A stretch of DNA of 64,000 bases from Sneathiella aquimaris (lineage in GTDB: Bacteria > Pseudomonadota > Alphaproteobacteria > Sneathiellales > Sneathiellaceae), in contig NZ_CP112881.1 in assembly GCF_026409565.1 (NCBI RefSeq), positions 2,217,501-2,281,500 on the forward strand, read 5' to 3'. Each line of letters begins with the position of its first letter. Position 1 is the stretch's first letter. A program made the translations under genes and the position numbers. The notes under the pieces are model-generated. The model saw only the letters and a program-made list of their open reading frames with translations. It was not told the origin of the DNA and did not search any database. This document shows positions 17,121 to 26,872 of this stretch, in pieces.

Positions 17121-18360
17121 AGCGAAGCGCCTCTACCGGATCCAGCCGCGCAGCCCGCCAGGACGGATAAATCGTCGCTGCGAGAGATATGACAAGCGCC
17201 ATGATGACCACGGTTGTTACCTCTGCCGGATCTACTTTTGCAGGCAGGTTTGACAGGAAATAAATCTCGGCGGAAAAAAGTTCGGCGCCGGTCAATCCTT
17301 CAATCAGGTTTTTGATTTGGTCAATATTGGCGCAAAAGCCGAGCCCCAACAGAAATCCGAACAGAGTGCCAACAACACCGACACTCGCGCCAGCAATAAA
17401 AAAGACACGCATAATCATACCGCGGGTTGCCCCCATGGTGCGTAAAATGGCGACATCCCTCCCTTTATCCTTCACCAGCATAATCAGGCTTGAAATAATA
17501 TTAAACGCTGCGACAAGGATGATCAGGGTCAAAATCAGGAACATGACATTCCGTTCAACCTCCAGGGCGTTAAAGAAACTGGCCCGGGACTGCTGCCAAT
17601 CATAAATATACGCGCGGACATTGACCGCATTAATAATATCTGATCTGAGGGCAAGTGCCCGATCCGGATCGGTTGCAAAAACCTCAATGGAGGTTACCCC
17701 TTCGCCATGCTTGAAATATTTCTGAGCGGCCGAGAGGGACATAAACACATACCCGCTGTCATATTCATACATTCCCGTATTGAACAGACCCGCGACCGTA
17801 TAGGTTTTCACTCTGGGAAAGGTGCCAAAGGCTGTGGAACTGCCTTTTGGCGACAGAAGCTTGATCTTATCGCCCGCCCGAACCCCGAGGGAGCGGGCAA
17901 ACCGATGCCCGATAATAACGGCTTTATCCTCAGCAAAACCTGCAAGGGAGCCCGAGACGATATTCTTCGACAGCAATTCCAGCTTATCCAGTTGGTCAGG
18001 TGCCATACCGCGCACTAACGCACCACTGGCGTTTTTACCAGCCGCGGCCATCACCTGCCCCTGGATAAGGGGTGTAACCCGCACAATATCTTTCAGGGCC
18101 GCCAAACGGGCAACCAGCGGATCATAATCCACCAATACGCCATTTTCGGCGGCCTTGATTTCATAATGACCGTTCATTCCCAGAATTCTATCCAGCAGGT
18201 CTGCCCGAAATCCGTTCATGACAGACATGACGATGATCAGCGTGGCAACGCCCAATCCAATCCCGAGAAATGAAAATAGGGCAATAACAGAGATAAAACC
18301 CTCTTGCCTGCGCGCCCGCAAATACCGAAGCGCCATCGTCCATTCAAATCGGGAAAACAC
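17113..18360 (-). CDS. lolC: Lipoprotein-releasing system permease LolC/LolE
   Basis: Inner-membrane subunit of the Lol exporter, 415 residues. One N-terminal transmembrane helix (ISVIALFSFLGIGLGVATL) is followed by a large periplasmic domain and three C-terminal helices of the FtsX type, ending [20 protein letters not shown], the typical LolC/E C-terminus. Only one permease gene is present, as in many alphaproteobacteria where a single LolC/E-like subunit pairs with LolD. It starts 6 bp after proS. Confidence 0.93.
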   Translation of the reverse strand: MFSRFEWTMALRYLRARRQEGFISVIALFSFLGIGLGVATLIIVMSVMNGFRADLLDRILGMNGHYEIKAAENGVLVDYDPLVARLAALKDIVRVTPLIQGQVMAAAGKNASGALVRGMAPDQLDKLELLSKNIVSGSLAGFAEDKAVIIGHRFARSLGVRAGDKIKLLSPKGSSTAFGTFPRVKTYTVAGLFNTGMYEYDSGYVFMSLSAAQKYFKHGEGVTSIEVFATDPDRALALRSDIINAVNVRAYIYDWQQSRASFFNALEVERNVMFLILTLIILVAAFNIISSLIMLVKDKGRDVAILRTMGATRGMIMRVFFIAGASVGVVGTLFGFLLGLGFCANIDQIKNLIEGLTGAELFSAEIYFLSNLPAKVDPAEVTTVVIMALVISLAATIYPSWRAARLDPVEALRYE

Positions 18361-18366
18361 GGTCTA

Positions 18367-19680
18367 TCAGCCCACCATTTTGGTCAGCGCATCTTCGGGG
18401 GTTAATTCCACTTTTTCCCCGGTCGCGCGATTTTTTACTTCAAACACACCAGATTTTAGTCCGCGTGGTCCAATTGTTACCTGCCAAGGAAGACCGATCA
18501 GATCCATCTTGGCAAATTTTCCGCCTGCCCGGTCTGAAGTGTCATCATACAGAACCTCAACACCTGCTGCGGTCAACTTCTCGTAAAAAGCATCACACGC
18601 AGCATCACACGCCTCGTCACCAGACTTAAGGTTGATCAGGCCAACTTTAAAGGGGGCAACTTCTTCAGGCCAGACAATACCGTTCTCGTCGTGACATGCC
18701 TCAATAATGCCTCCCACCAATCGAGAAACCCCGATACCGTAGGACCCCATTGAAACCGTGACATCTTTTCCATCAGGACCGGCTACAGTCGCGCCCATAG
18801 CTGCTGAATATTTTTCTCCAAAATGGAAAATATGTCCCACTTCGATCCCCCGCCGGGTAACAAGGTCACCCTCGGAAACCGTGCAGGTCTTCGGGTCATG
18901 CATATCATCAGCGGCGGCATAATAAGAAGTCCAGTTATCCACAATCTCCTGTAATTCCTCGGGACTGTGGTCTTTCTCTTCAGGTGTCGCCAGTGTCAGA
19001 ATGTCCTTGTGATAGAAGACTTCGCTTTCGCCGGTTTCTGCAAGGACGATAAATTCGTGGGATAGATCGCCGCCAATTGGTCCTGTGTCTGCACGCAGTG
19101 GAATGGCTTGCAAACCAAGCCGCGCGTAAGTCTTCAGATAGGCCACGAACATACGATTGTAAGCGATCTTTGATGTTTCATAGTCCAGATCGAACGAATA
19201 AGCGTCCTTCATCAAAAATTCGCGACCGCGCATCACCCCAAACCGCGGGCGGACTTCATCTCTGAATTTCCACTGGATATGATAGAGGTTAAGCGGCAAA
19301 TCCTTATAGCTTTTCACGTTGGAGCGGAAAATGTCTGTCACCTGCTCTTCATTTGTCGGGCCATACAGCATTGAACGATCATGACGGTCAGTGATACGCA
19401 GCATTTCCTTGCCGTAGTCGTCATACCGACCCGACTCCTGCCACAAGTCTGCCGGTTGGATTGTTGGCATCAGAATTTCCAGAGCACCTGCTTTATTTTG
19501 CTCTTCGCGAACAATTTTTTCGATATTTTTTAGAACCTTATGCCCCAGTGGCAGCCATGAATAGATTCCCGCGGATGATTGTTGGATCATTCCAGCCCGA
19601 AGCATCAACCGATGAGAAACGATTTGTGCTTCTTTTGGATCTTCTTTCAACGTTGGCATAAAATAGTGGGAAAGACGCAT
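18367..19680 (-). CDS. proS: Prolyl-tRNA synthetase (short form)
   Basis: Charges tRNA-Pro. The 437 residues correspond to the alphaproteobacterial class II ProS without the long editing insertion of E. coli ProS. Visible are the class II motifs, such as [19 protein letters not shown], motif 2 with [18 protein letters not shown], and motif 3 with [13 protein letters not shown]. The start at ATG 19680 ([15 protein letters not shown]) has GAGGA four bases upstream; an upstream in-frame extension to 19776 would add 32 unrelated residues. It precedes lolC. Confidence 0.96.
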   Translation of the reverse strand: MRLSHYFMPTLKEDPKEAQIVSHRLMLRAGMIQQSSAGIYSWLPLGHKVLKNIEKIVREEQNKAGALEILMPTIQPADLWQESGRYDDYGKEMLRITDRHDRSMLYGPTNEEQVTDIFRSNVKSYKDLPLNLYHIQWKFRDEVRPRFGVMRGREFLMKDAYSFDLDYETSKIAYNRMFVAYLKTYARLGLQAIPLRADTGPIGGDLSHEFIVLAETGESEVFYHKDILTLATPEEKDHSPEELQEIVDNWTSYYAAADDMHDPKTCTVSEGDLVTRRGIEVGHIFHFGEKYSAAMGATVAGPDGKDVTVSMGSYGIGVSRLVGGIIEACHDENGIVWPEEVAPFKVGLINLKSGDEACDAACDAFYEKLTAAGVEVLYDDTSDRAGGKFAKMDLIGLPWQVTIGPRGLKSGVFEVKNRATGEKVELTPEDALTKMVG

Positions 19681-19800
19681 TGGGTCCTCGTGCTCAAATA
19701 TGGAATACCGAATTTCAACGGACCCGGTTCCGGTGCCGTTTTTTCTAACTTTTATAGGGATTTCGCAAGATTGCAAGGCATAAGGCGCACATAGGTTCGC

Positions 19801-20253
19801 TTACGGCTTGCTATATTGTTTTCTGCATTCTTCCGCAATGGCATGGATCGCCGGATCTGCCAGTTCCTGACCATTAAATGTCAGGCGTCCAGAAAGCAGA
19901 TTGTATTTCAGCGTTCCGATATATGCCTCAGCATTTTCAAGACCCGCTGGTGGATTAGTCAGTAAATCGGAAAGCGGCAGATTTAGATCAATGACGATAT
20001 TTTCGGGCAGAACCAGTCGGTTGTCCTGTAAGTCTGCCGGGGCCACCGGGTTCCCATTTACATCAACACCGGGTTTATAGGTAACGTCCTGCTGTGCGAC
20101 ATATTTTTGGATATGAGAACAATCTTCTTTGCTGACCGTGATCGTTGCTGTTTCGGCGGGTGTGTCGCTTTTTTCCAATGTATCAGCATGCGCGGCAAAA
20201 GGCACGGTTGCCAAAAGCATCCAAGACAGCCTAACAAAAAAGGTCCGTAGCAT
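19801..20253 (-). CDS. Secreted hypothetical protein
   Basis: A 150-residue protein with a clear Sec signal peptide (MLRTFFVRLSWMLLATVPFAAHA, predicted cleavage after AHA near residue 23). The mature part of about 127 residues is soluble, with two conserved-looking cysteines (DCSHIQKY and EECRKQYSKP) that could form a disulfide in the periplasm. No known domain is recognised. It lies between proS and DUF1467 on the same strand and is probably cotranscribed. Confidence 0.8.
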   Translation of the reverse strand: MLRTFFVRLSWMLLATVPFAAHADTLEKSDTPAETATITVSKEDCSHIQKYVAQQDVTYKPGVDVNGNPVAPADLQDNRLVLPENIVIDLNLPLSDLLTNPPAGLENAEAYIGTLKYNLLSGRLTFNGQELADPAIHAIAEECRKQYSKP

Positions 20254-20329
20254 CGTTCAACCTTCCCAAGAAACAGGTATATTGAACAGCATACGGACAC
20301 TTTCATAAAAAAGCCTGAAGAAAACGAGG

Positions 20330-20590
20330 TCAGCTCTCAATCAAAGCCCGATAATCAATCAAGTCAAATTCCAGGGTCGACCAGAAGACAAGAAATAACA
20401 GCGCCGTCACAAGTGTTGTAATGGCGAATTTTCTTAATATCCTTGGCTGAACCGGAGCACTTTCCACCGTACCAGGTTCAATTTCAGTATTCTCATCTTC
20501 AAGTTGGGACCGTACCCCCCATGGCAGAACCATAAAAAGAACGACCATCCAAGTAATTGAAAAGACAACGATACCGCCAACAATGGTCAT
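20330..20590 (-). CDS. DUF1467 family membrane protein
   Basis: An 86-residue protein with two transmembrane helices (residues 4-24, GGIVVFSITWMVVLFMVLPW, and about 55-72, LVTALLFLVFWSTLEF) separated by an acidic loop. The motif FMVLPWGVRSQ is the DUF1467 signature. It is found in alphaproteobacteria next to mce and proS, as here; function unknown. It lies 16 bp after the epimerase gene. Confidence 0.9.
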   Translation of the reverse strand: MTIVGGIVVFSITWMVVLFMVLPWGVRSQLEDENTEIEPGTVESAPVQPRILRKFAITTLVTALLFLVFWSTLEFDLIDYRALIES

Positions 20591-20606
20591 AATATTCAGC
20601 CTTTAA

Positions 20607-21011
20607 TTAAACCTGTTCCAACTCGACAAGGGTCCCGTTGAAATCTTTTGGATGCAGGAACAATACCGGCTTCTTGTGAGCGCCAATTTTTGGCTCTCCG
20701 CTTCCCAAAATACGGGCGCCCTGTTCAACAAGCTTGTCGCGGGCCGCCAGAATATCTTCAACTTCGTAACACACGTGATGCATTCCGCCGGACTTATTTT
20801 TTTCAAGATATCCAGCAATCGGAGAGCCCTCTCCCAGCGGGTGGAGAAGCTCGATCTTTGTATTGTCCAACTCGACAAACACAACGGTAACGCCGTGATC
20901 CGGTTCTGCCTGAGGAGCGCTCACTTTAGCGCCTAATACGTCCCGGTAGGTTTTCGTTGCCGCTTCCAGATCCGGTACAGCGATAGCAACATGATTTAAA
21001 CGACCAATCAT
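20607..21011 (-). CDS. mce: Methylmalonyl-CoA epimerase
   Basis: Interconverts (S)- and (R)-methylmalonyl-CoA in propionate metabolism. It is a VOC-fold metalloenzyme of 134 residues. The N-terminal LNHVAIAVPDLEAA supplies one metal-ligand His, GGMHHVCYEVEDI a second, and the C-terminal FNGTLVELEQV the Glu. Length and motifs match the family. The gene between RNase J and DUF1467 is its common alphaproteobacterial position. Confidence 0.94.
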   Translation of the reverse strand: MIGRLNHVAIAVPDLEAATKTYRDVLGAKVSAPQAEPDHGVTVVFVELDNTKIELLHPLGEGSPIAGYLEKNKSGGMHHVCYEVEDILAARDKLVEQGARILGSGEPKIGAHKKPVLFLHPKDFNGTLVELEQV

Positions 21012-21062
21012 TTTCTTATTCCTTGTGATCCGCTTATATACTTTATGTTCTTTTGTTAGCTT

Positions 21063-22727
21063 TTACACATCTTCTTCAATTCGCACAACATGCACATCGG
21101 TTATCGGCCGTCGGCCTGCAAGTTTCCGGAAAACTTTTCGAATGGAACGCCGTGCGGTTTCAGCGACCTCATCGTCCCTCAATCTATTCGGTTTTGACAT
21201 TTCATAATGGCGCGCCAGAATTTCTTTCTTTAAATCGGCCTGCAGATCTGGAAACAGATCCACATCAACAACACCGCGCAAGTTAATCACCGGATCTTCT
21301 GTAATTTGACCCGCCTCATTAATAATGATCAACGCGTTGGCGGCCCCATTAAAAATCATGCGCCGACGGGTAGACAGAAAATCACCGTCCATGGGGGTCA
21401 TTCCGCCCACATCCACGGCAAAACGCCCGGAAGGTACCGTTCCAACGATGAATGCTTCGCCAGGTGCCAGTTTCAGGACATCGCCATTTTTAATTTCGAC
21501 TGCCTGCGACACTCCCAGGGAAAGTGCCAATTCACAATGCGCTTTCAAGTGACGGGCTTCCCCATGAACCGGGATCGCGATTTTCGGCTGAACGGTCTTG
21601 TACATCTGTTCAAGTTCTGATTTGGCCGGATGACCGGAGACATGCACAAATTCGTCTGCCTCGGTGATCACATTGACACCATTTTCAGTCAATTGATTAT
21701 GCAAAGCATAAAGACTTTTTTCATTACCTGGAATAACCTTGGATGAAAATATGACCGTATCGCCTTTTTCCAATCGGACGTTCTGGTGATCATTCCGCGC
21801 AATCCTTGCCATAGCGCCGCGGACTTCCCCCTGGCTGCCTGTACAGAGGAGCAGAACGCTTTCACGGGGCAGATACCCTAGATCCTTTTCATTCAAAAAG
21901 GGGGGTATGTCATTCAAATATCCTGACTTTTTTGCCGCTTCCGTCATTCTGTGCAAGGACCGTCCGACAAGTACAACATGCCGCTGATGTTTTTCCGCAA
22001 TAGCCGATATGGTTTTCAGGCGGGCAATGTTGGAGGCAAAGGTTGTTATTGCCACGCGCCCCTGTTTAAGGGTGCCCAGCAACCTATCCAGACTAGCCTG
22101 TACATCTCCCTCAGAACCCGAAGTTCCACTTTTAAAAACATTTGTGGAATCACATATCATGGCAAGGACATCGTTAGAAATATCCCCCATTTTACCCATG
22201 TTACTTTCCGGGCCAACGACCGGATCCGGGTCCAGTTTCCAGTCACCACTATGCAGCACCTTGCCATGGGGCGTTGTAATCATCAGAGCCTGCATTTCGG
22301 GTATGGAATGGGTTAAATCAACAAAATCCAGATGAAAATCACCGATTTGCACGGAACTGCCCGGTGAGACGATATTGACGATGACGTCATCCTCCAACCC
22401 TTCCTCGACCAGCTTATTGTGTAGAATTTGTGCCGTGAAAGGACTGGTATAAACAGGACATTGAAACTGGCGCCACATCCGCGCAACAGCACCAACATGG
22501 TCTTCATGGGCATGTGTCACAACAATGGCCAGTAAATCAGCCCGACGCTCGGCGATCCAACTGGCGTCCGGTACAATGAGGTCAATTCCTGGCGCCCGCT
22601 CATCAGCAAAAGAAATTCCACAGTCAACCATCAACCACTTGCCATTACAGCAATACAAATTGAGGTTCATACCAATTTCACCACTTCCTCCAAGAGGGAG
22701 GAAATGCAGGCTGTTATTAAAATCCAT
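21063..22727 (-). CDS. rnj: Ribonuclease J
   Basis: A metallo-beta-lactamase/beta-CASP nuclease with endo- and 5'-exoribonuclease activity that matures rRNA and turns over mRNA. The 554 residues show the metal site VVTHAHEDHVGA, the downstream HSGDWKLD and the beta-CASP segment. VSGHPAKSELEQM is near residue 370 and PVHGEARHLKAH near 390, followed by a C-terminal domain. No truncation is seen. RNase J is typical of alphaproteobacteria among Gram-negatives. Confidence 0.95.
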   Translation of the reverse strand: MDFNNSLHFLPLGGSGEIGMNLNLYCCNGKWLMVDCGISFADERAPGIDLIVPDASWIAERRADLLAIVVTHAHEDHVGAVARMWRQFQCPVYTSPFTAQILHNKLVEEGLEDDVIVNIVSPGSSVQIGDFHLDFVDLTHSIPEMQALMITTPHGKVLHSGDWKLDPDPVVGPESNMGKMGDISNDVLAMICDSTNVFKSGTSGSEGDVQASLDRLLGTLKQGRVAITTFASNIARLKTISAIAEKHQRHVVLVGRSLHRMTEAAKKSGYLNDIPPFLNEKDLGYLPRESVLLLCTGSQGEVRGAMARIARNDHQNVRLEKGDTVIFSSKVIPGNEKSLYALHNQLTENGVNVITEADEFVHVSGHPAKSELEQMYKTVQPKIAIPVHGEARHLKAHCELALSLGVSQAVEIKNGDVLKLAPGEAFIVGTVPSGRFAVDVGGMTPMDGDFLSTRRRMIFNGAANALIIINEAGQITEDPVINLRGVVDVDLFPDLQADLKKEILARHYEMSKPNRLRDDEVAETARRSIRKVFRKLAGRRPITDVHVVRIEEDV

Positions 22728-22798
22728 AAAAAAACCAATACCTAAAGGCGCAGAAAGGAATACCTAGCAGTAACCCGTAGAAACAGAAAGCCTGAAAT

Positions 22799-23260
22799 TC
22801 AAGACGACCCCAATTTTCGCAGGCTGATAAAGGTCGGTACGACATCAATATCGGAAAGGGAAAGCCAATCCAGCACGACCTGTGGTGTCTTTATGAGGTT
22901 AATATCAAATATTTGATATTCGCTGTTTCCATTGGGCATGCGCGAATTAAACATCCGTGCTAAACCATGAGCCAGCGTAGTATCAACAAGATACGCCCCC
23001 CGGAAACTCAAATCCGAATATTGGGTAGTCAATTTTTTGGAAGATAAAAGCCTTATGTCATCCGAGCTTAGCTCCAGCGAACAGCCGGAAACATCAATCA
23101 AACGGTTCAGATCACCGCGATAAGCACAATCATCCGCCACGGCCTTATTACCGTTTATTAAAATTTCTTTTGTCAAAACACCGTAGTGCTTTACGAAAAA
23201 GCATTTGGCTTCCTTGACAATAGAATACTCAAAACCAGAATTAGTCACTTGCCCACTCAA
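22799..23260 (-). CDS. STAS-like hypothetical protein, paralogue 1
   Basis: A 153-residue soluble protein clearly related to its upstream neighbour: both have FVKHYG near residue 23, LNR-(L/V)-(I/L)-D-(V/L)-(S/T)-GCS-(L/I)-E in the middle, and VD-x2-LA-x-G-x2-R near 110. The layout (a short beta hairpin, a repeated strand-helix unit, a C-terminal helix) resembles the SpoIIAA/STAS-like families seen in alphaproteobacteria, but I cannot confirm the family by eye. The start is uncertain: a TTG at 23260 gives full alignment with the paralogue, with no good Shine-Dalgarno. Confidence 0.7.
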   Translation of the reverse strand: MSGQVTNSGFEYSIVKEAKCFFVKHYGVLTKEILINGNKAVADDCAYRGDLNRLIDVSGCSLELSSDDIRLLSSKKLTTQYSDLSFRGAYLVDTTLAHGLARMFNSRMPNGNSEYQIFDINLIKTPQVVLDWLSLSDIDVVPTFISLRKLGSS

Positions 23261-23348
23261 AATTCAAACATTAAAAATTTAATATATTAGTATTAACCTT
23301 AATCACGAATACATACAGAACTCGAGCGATAGACACAAACTAAAAAGG

Positions 23349-23783
23349 TTATTGAATTATCAAAAATTCGGGCAGCAAATATTCGTCATTTAGTGAGAGT
23401 GCTTTTTTTACTTCAACACCTAAATTTGGCGCGTCCGCATAAAAAATAAGATATCGAACAAAATTCTCATCAAGTAAACCGCTTATTACGCGCCCAAAAC
23501 CGAACGCCAATGCACTATCCACGATCAATATTTCCGTATAGGTCCCGCGCAGGGCGGATTGTTCCTTTATGTAACCAGCAACGGCCCTTATTCCAGCCGG
23601 ATCAATCTCAATGCTGCAACCTGTTAAATCCAGAACTCTGTTCAATCCCGGTCGGTGATCAGGGTGGGCGCCAGCATCATTTGATCTTTCCCGCAAGCTA
23701 TCAAAAGTAATTGACCCGTAATGCTTCACAAAAATACAGTTCGCGACCAGATCAATTTTGTATTTGTAGCCAGTTGTTGCCAT
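23349..23783 (-). CDS. STAS-like hypothetical protein, paralogue 2
   Basis: A 144-residue protein sharing the FVKHYG, LNRVLDLTGCSIEI and VDSALAFGFGRV landmarks with the gene 88 bp downstream, so the two arose by tandem duplication. The segment AHPDHRPGLNRVLDLTG recalls the strand-loop of STAS/SpoIIAA-like proteins that bind partner proteins or lipids. No enzymatic motif is visible. It sits 78 bp after coaX on the same strand, in an AT-rich spacer that may hold its own promoter. Function unknown. Confidence 0.75.
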   Translation of the reverse strand: MATTGYKYKIDLVANCIFVKHYGSITFDSLRERSNDAGAHPDHRPGLNRVLDLTGCSIEIDPAGIRAVAGYIKEQSALRGTYTEILIVDSALAFGFGRVISGLLDENFVRYLIFYADAPNLGVEVKKALSLNDEYLLPEFLIIQ

Positions 23784-23861
23784 TAGCCATTTACACCTAA
23801 TTAGGAGTGATAGGAAACCACCTTCTTCTAAGTGATTGGTATTTAATATAATTTCTTTCGT

Positions 23862-24632
23862 TCAGACCTTATTTTTATGAAAAATTTCGACAAGACCGCT
23901 GAGGGTCAGATCTTTATCAATATAATCAATATACTCCGTATGCCTCCCGAAGAGGCTGGCCAACCCACCAGTCGCAACTGTTTTCAGCGATAAACCATAT
24001 TCGTCACGGATCCGGTTGATCAGCCCTTCAATCATGCTGATATATCCCCAGAATATGCCTGACTGCATACATTCCAATGTATTTTTGCCGATAACCTGCT
24101 TTGGTTTTTCAATTGCAATTCGAGGAAGTTTTGCCGCGGCACTGTGAAGCGCGTCCAGGCTTAAATTAACGCCAGGGGCGATAATTCCGCCTGCATAATT
24201 ACCCTGCTCATCCACTACGTCGAGGGTTGTTGCTGTCCCAAAATCCAATACGATAAGGGGCCCGCCGTATTTGGAGTGAGCCGCAACAGCGTCCACCAAT
24301 CGATCAGCCCCCGCTTCTTGCGGATTATCAATCTGTGGTGTCATCCCCAAGTCCACGTTCGGCTCACCAATCACCAGCGGGGTACATCCGAAATAACGTT
24401 TGCACATACCCTTTAAATTAAATAGGGCGCCAGGCACAACGGTTCCAATGATAACGTCTTTTATATCAATGAGCTTTAAATCATCCAAAGCCATCGACTG
24501 GCTTAGCCAAACACCATATTCTTCGGCTGTACGCGTTCCGGATGTCGCAATACGCCATTCATTTACAAGGCTTTTTCCTGAAAAAGCAGCGAAGGTGATA
24601 TTCGTATTTCCAACGTCAATTGCCAACAGCAT
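23862..24632 (-). CDS. coaX: Type III pantothenate kinase
   Basis: Phosphorylates pantothenate in the first committed step of CoA synthesis. The 256 residues show the ASKHA-fold P-loop LLAIDVGNTNITFAAF, the pantothenate-binding GADRLVDAVAA and the phosphate-2 motif VLDFGTATTLDVVD. Type III enzymes resist feedback by CoA. The order nuoN-birA-coaX-rnj is a common alphaproteobacterial arrangement. It starts 11 bp after birA. Confidence 0.95.
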   Translation of the reverse strand: MLLAIDVGNTNITFAAFSGKSLVNEWRIATSGTRTAEEYGVWLSQSMALDDLKLIDIKDVIIGTVVPGALFNLKGMCKRYFGCTPLVIGEPNVDLGMTPQIDNPQEAGADRLVDAVAAHSKYGGPLIVLDFGTATTLDVVDEQGNYAGGIIAPGVNLSLDALHSAAAKLPRIAIEKPKQVIGKNTLECMQSGIFWGYISMIEGLINRIRDEYGLSLKTVATGGLASLFGRHTEYIDYIDKDLTLSGLVEIFHKNKV

Positions 24633-24643
24633 GAGACCCTCAC

Positions 24644-25423
24644 TTAATCATTGGGCAGAAAAAAAACCTCTCCTGCCGTTACCATTCTTTGTGATCCATC
24701 TTCTAACTGAAGCACAAGTGCCCCCGCTGTATCAAGATCTATAAATGTTCCATTAAACGTTTCATTGGGCAAGCGGACGGTAATTTTTTCGTTGATCCCA
24801 GATGCATATTGTAGCCATTCCCGGCGAATAGGGTCAAAACCTTCTTTTTGCCAAACCCGATAAAGCGCCAGAAAATGATCCGCATACAAAGCCAAAACCT
24901 GTTCGATAGAACAATCACTTCCCTGCTTTTGGAACGATGTCGCTGGCAATCCGTCAGTATGCTCGGGAAAGAAAGCAATATTAACACCCGTACCAACAAC
25001 CAGCCATTCAAGATTGCCGTCAGATGCGCTTTTACTTTCAAGCAGGATCCCCGCCACTTTATGACGGTTAATTAATAGATCGTTGGGCCATTTTAATGAA
25101 AGATCCGCATCGTTTGGCAGGACCTCTTTCGCCGAACGGTATAATGCCAACGCAATGAGAAAGGAAAGTTTGGCGCCTTCCTGAACGGAACAATTTGGTC
25201 GAAGCATCAAAGAGCAATAAAGATTGCCTTCCGGGCTGCTCCAGCCTCGGCCCCTGCGACCGACACCCTGATTTTGAGAACGCGCCCATACTAGCTGACC
25301 TTCAACGGCCCCTTTATCAGCAAGTACCCGCGCTTCTTCATTTGTACTGCCTATACTGTCAAAGGCATGAAGGGTAAAAAAGGGCGGCAGGCTAATCTGT
25401 CGGCCGCCCTGATCCTTGGTCAC
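24644..25423 (-). CDS. birA: Biotin--[acetyl-CoA-carboxylase] ligase
   Basis: Attaches biotin to the carboxyl carrier protein. This is the group I form (259 residues) without the N-terminal DNA-binding domain of E. coli BirA, so it cannot act as the bio repressor in the same way. Motifs: the biotinoyl-AMP loop GRRGRGW, the central LKWPNDLLI and the VGTGVNIAF strand. The start overlaps the nuoN stop (ATGA). Confidence 0.94.
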   Translation of the reverse strand: MTKDQGGRQISLPPFFTLHAFDSIGSTNEEARVLADKGAVEGQLVWARSQNQGVGRRGRGWSSPEGNLYCSLMLRPNCSVQEGAKLSFLIALALYRSAKEVLPNDADLSLKWPNDLLINRHKVAGILLESKSASDGNLEWLVVGTGVNIAFFPEHTDGLPATSFQKQGSDCSIEQVLALYADHFLALYRVWQKEGFDPIRREWLQYASGINEKITVRLPNETFNGTFIDLDTAGALVLQLEDGSQRMVTAGEVFFLPND

Positions 25424-26865
25424 TGAAACAGGGCTCCAGCGGCTGAAGCTGCGCCCGCCAACAATGGAGCAGGATACACAAAGAACAGCATCGTGAAGAC
25501 ACCAGACGCCCCCATAATAACAGCCAATGTTTTGTTGAGAGGTTCAAAGCCTTCTGCTTCATCATCAAAATACATGATTTTAACGATACGAATATAATAG
25601 AAAGCACCCACGACCGACGCCAACAAGCCGATAATCGCAAGGGCATACAGGCCAGCATTGATTGCCGCTACGAAGACATAGAATTTACCGAAGAACCCGG
25701 CCAACGGCGGAATGCCCGCCAGGCTAAACATAAAGATCATCAACAAGAAGGCCATCATCGGACGGGATTTACCCAGACCAGCCAACTGCGAGATGTCTTC
25801 CACCATACCATCTTTCTGACGCATGGACAGTATAATGGCAAACGTTCCGATATTCATCACAACGTAGATGGTCAAGTAGATCAGGACCCCTTTAACACCT
25901 TCTTCGGTGCCAGCGGCAAGACCAACAAGCGCATATCCGATATGACCGATCGACGAATAGGCCATCAGGCGTTTGATATTCTTCTGGTTTATGGCGGCAA
26001 ACGCCCCAAGGACCATGGAAAGAATGGACACAAAAACAATGATCTGCTGCCACTGATCGACCATGTCACCAAATGGTGTCAGGAACGCCCGCATAAACAA
26101 TGCCATACCGGCGACCTTGGGCGCGGCTGCAAAGAAAGCCGTTACAGGAGTTGGAACCCCTTCGTAAACATCTGGTGTCCACATGTGAAAAGGAACCGCA
26201 GAAACCTTGAAACACAGTCCTGCAATCAGGAAGACCAAACCAATCAACAAGCCGATATTTGGACCGTCATGCCCTTCAGTCAATGACTGTGCAATCAGAT
26301 CAAAATTCGTAGTCCCGGTGAAGCCATATATCAGGGAACAGCCATAAAGCAGCATTCCTGAAGAAAGGGCACCCAAGACGAAATATTTCAGACCCGCTTC
26401 TGTCGAACGCAAGCTGTCTCTTCTGAAGGCCGCTGTTACGTAAAGCGACAGGCTCATCAATTCAATACCCAGATAAAGTGACATCAGGTCATTGGCCGAG
26501 ATCATCAGCAACATACCCAGTGCCGCGATAACGATCAGTACCGGGAATTCAAACCGGTCAATCCGCTCCCGCGCATTGAAATCCATGCTCATGATGATCG
26601 CCAATGCCGACGCGCCAAGGGCAAGAACCTTCATGAAAGAACCAAAAATGTCGACCTGAAACAAACCATTAAAGGTTACGGCTGAATTGCCATTGCCCAG
26701 TAGCACCAGAACGGCTGCTATGATCAGGGAAATCGTTGCCATCCAGGAAACGGGCTTTGTCGCCCCCTTCCCTTTATACACACCGAACATCAACAAGGCC
26801 ATTGAGGCCAAGGCCAGAAAGATTTCCGGAAGCGCGATTGAAAAGTCATGCAAATCCATTGTCAA
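25420..26865 (-). CDS. nuoN: NADH-quinone oxidoreductase subunit N
   Basis: Antiporter-like membrane subunit of complex I, 481 residues with about 14 transmembrane helices. The Mrp-type core shows the functional Lys/Glu helices ([16 protein letters not shown] and [19 protein letters not shown]) and [17 protein letters not shown]. It is the last nuo gene and shares four bases with birA, so birA and coaX are probably expressed with complex I. Confidence 0.96.
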   Translation of the reverse strand: MTMDLHDFSIALPEIFLALASMALLMFGVYKGKGATKPVSWMATISLIIAAVLVLLGNGNSAVTFNGLFQVDIFGSFMKVLALGASALAIIMSMDFNARERIDRFEFPVLIVIAALGMLLMISANDLMSLYLGIELMSLSLYVTAAFRRDSLRSTEAGLKYFVLGALSSGMLLYGCSLIYGFTGTTNFDLIAQSLTEGHDGPNIGLLIGLVFLIAGLCFKVSAVPFHMWTPDVYEGVPTPVTAFFAAAPKVAGMALFMRAFLTPFGDMVDQWQQIIVFVSILSMVLGAFAAINQKNIKRLMAYSSIGHIGYALVGLAAGTEEGVKGVLIYLTIYVVMNIGTFAIILSMRQKDGMVEDISQLAGLGKSRPMMAFLLMIFMFSLAGIPPLAGFFGKFYVFVAAINAGLYALAIIGLLASVVGAFYYIRIVKIMYFDDEAEGFEPLNKTLAVIMGASGVFTMLFFVYPAPLLAGAASAAGALFQ

Positions 26866-26872
26866 ATCCTAC

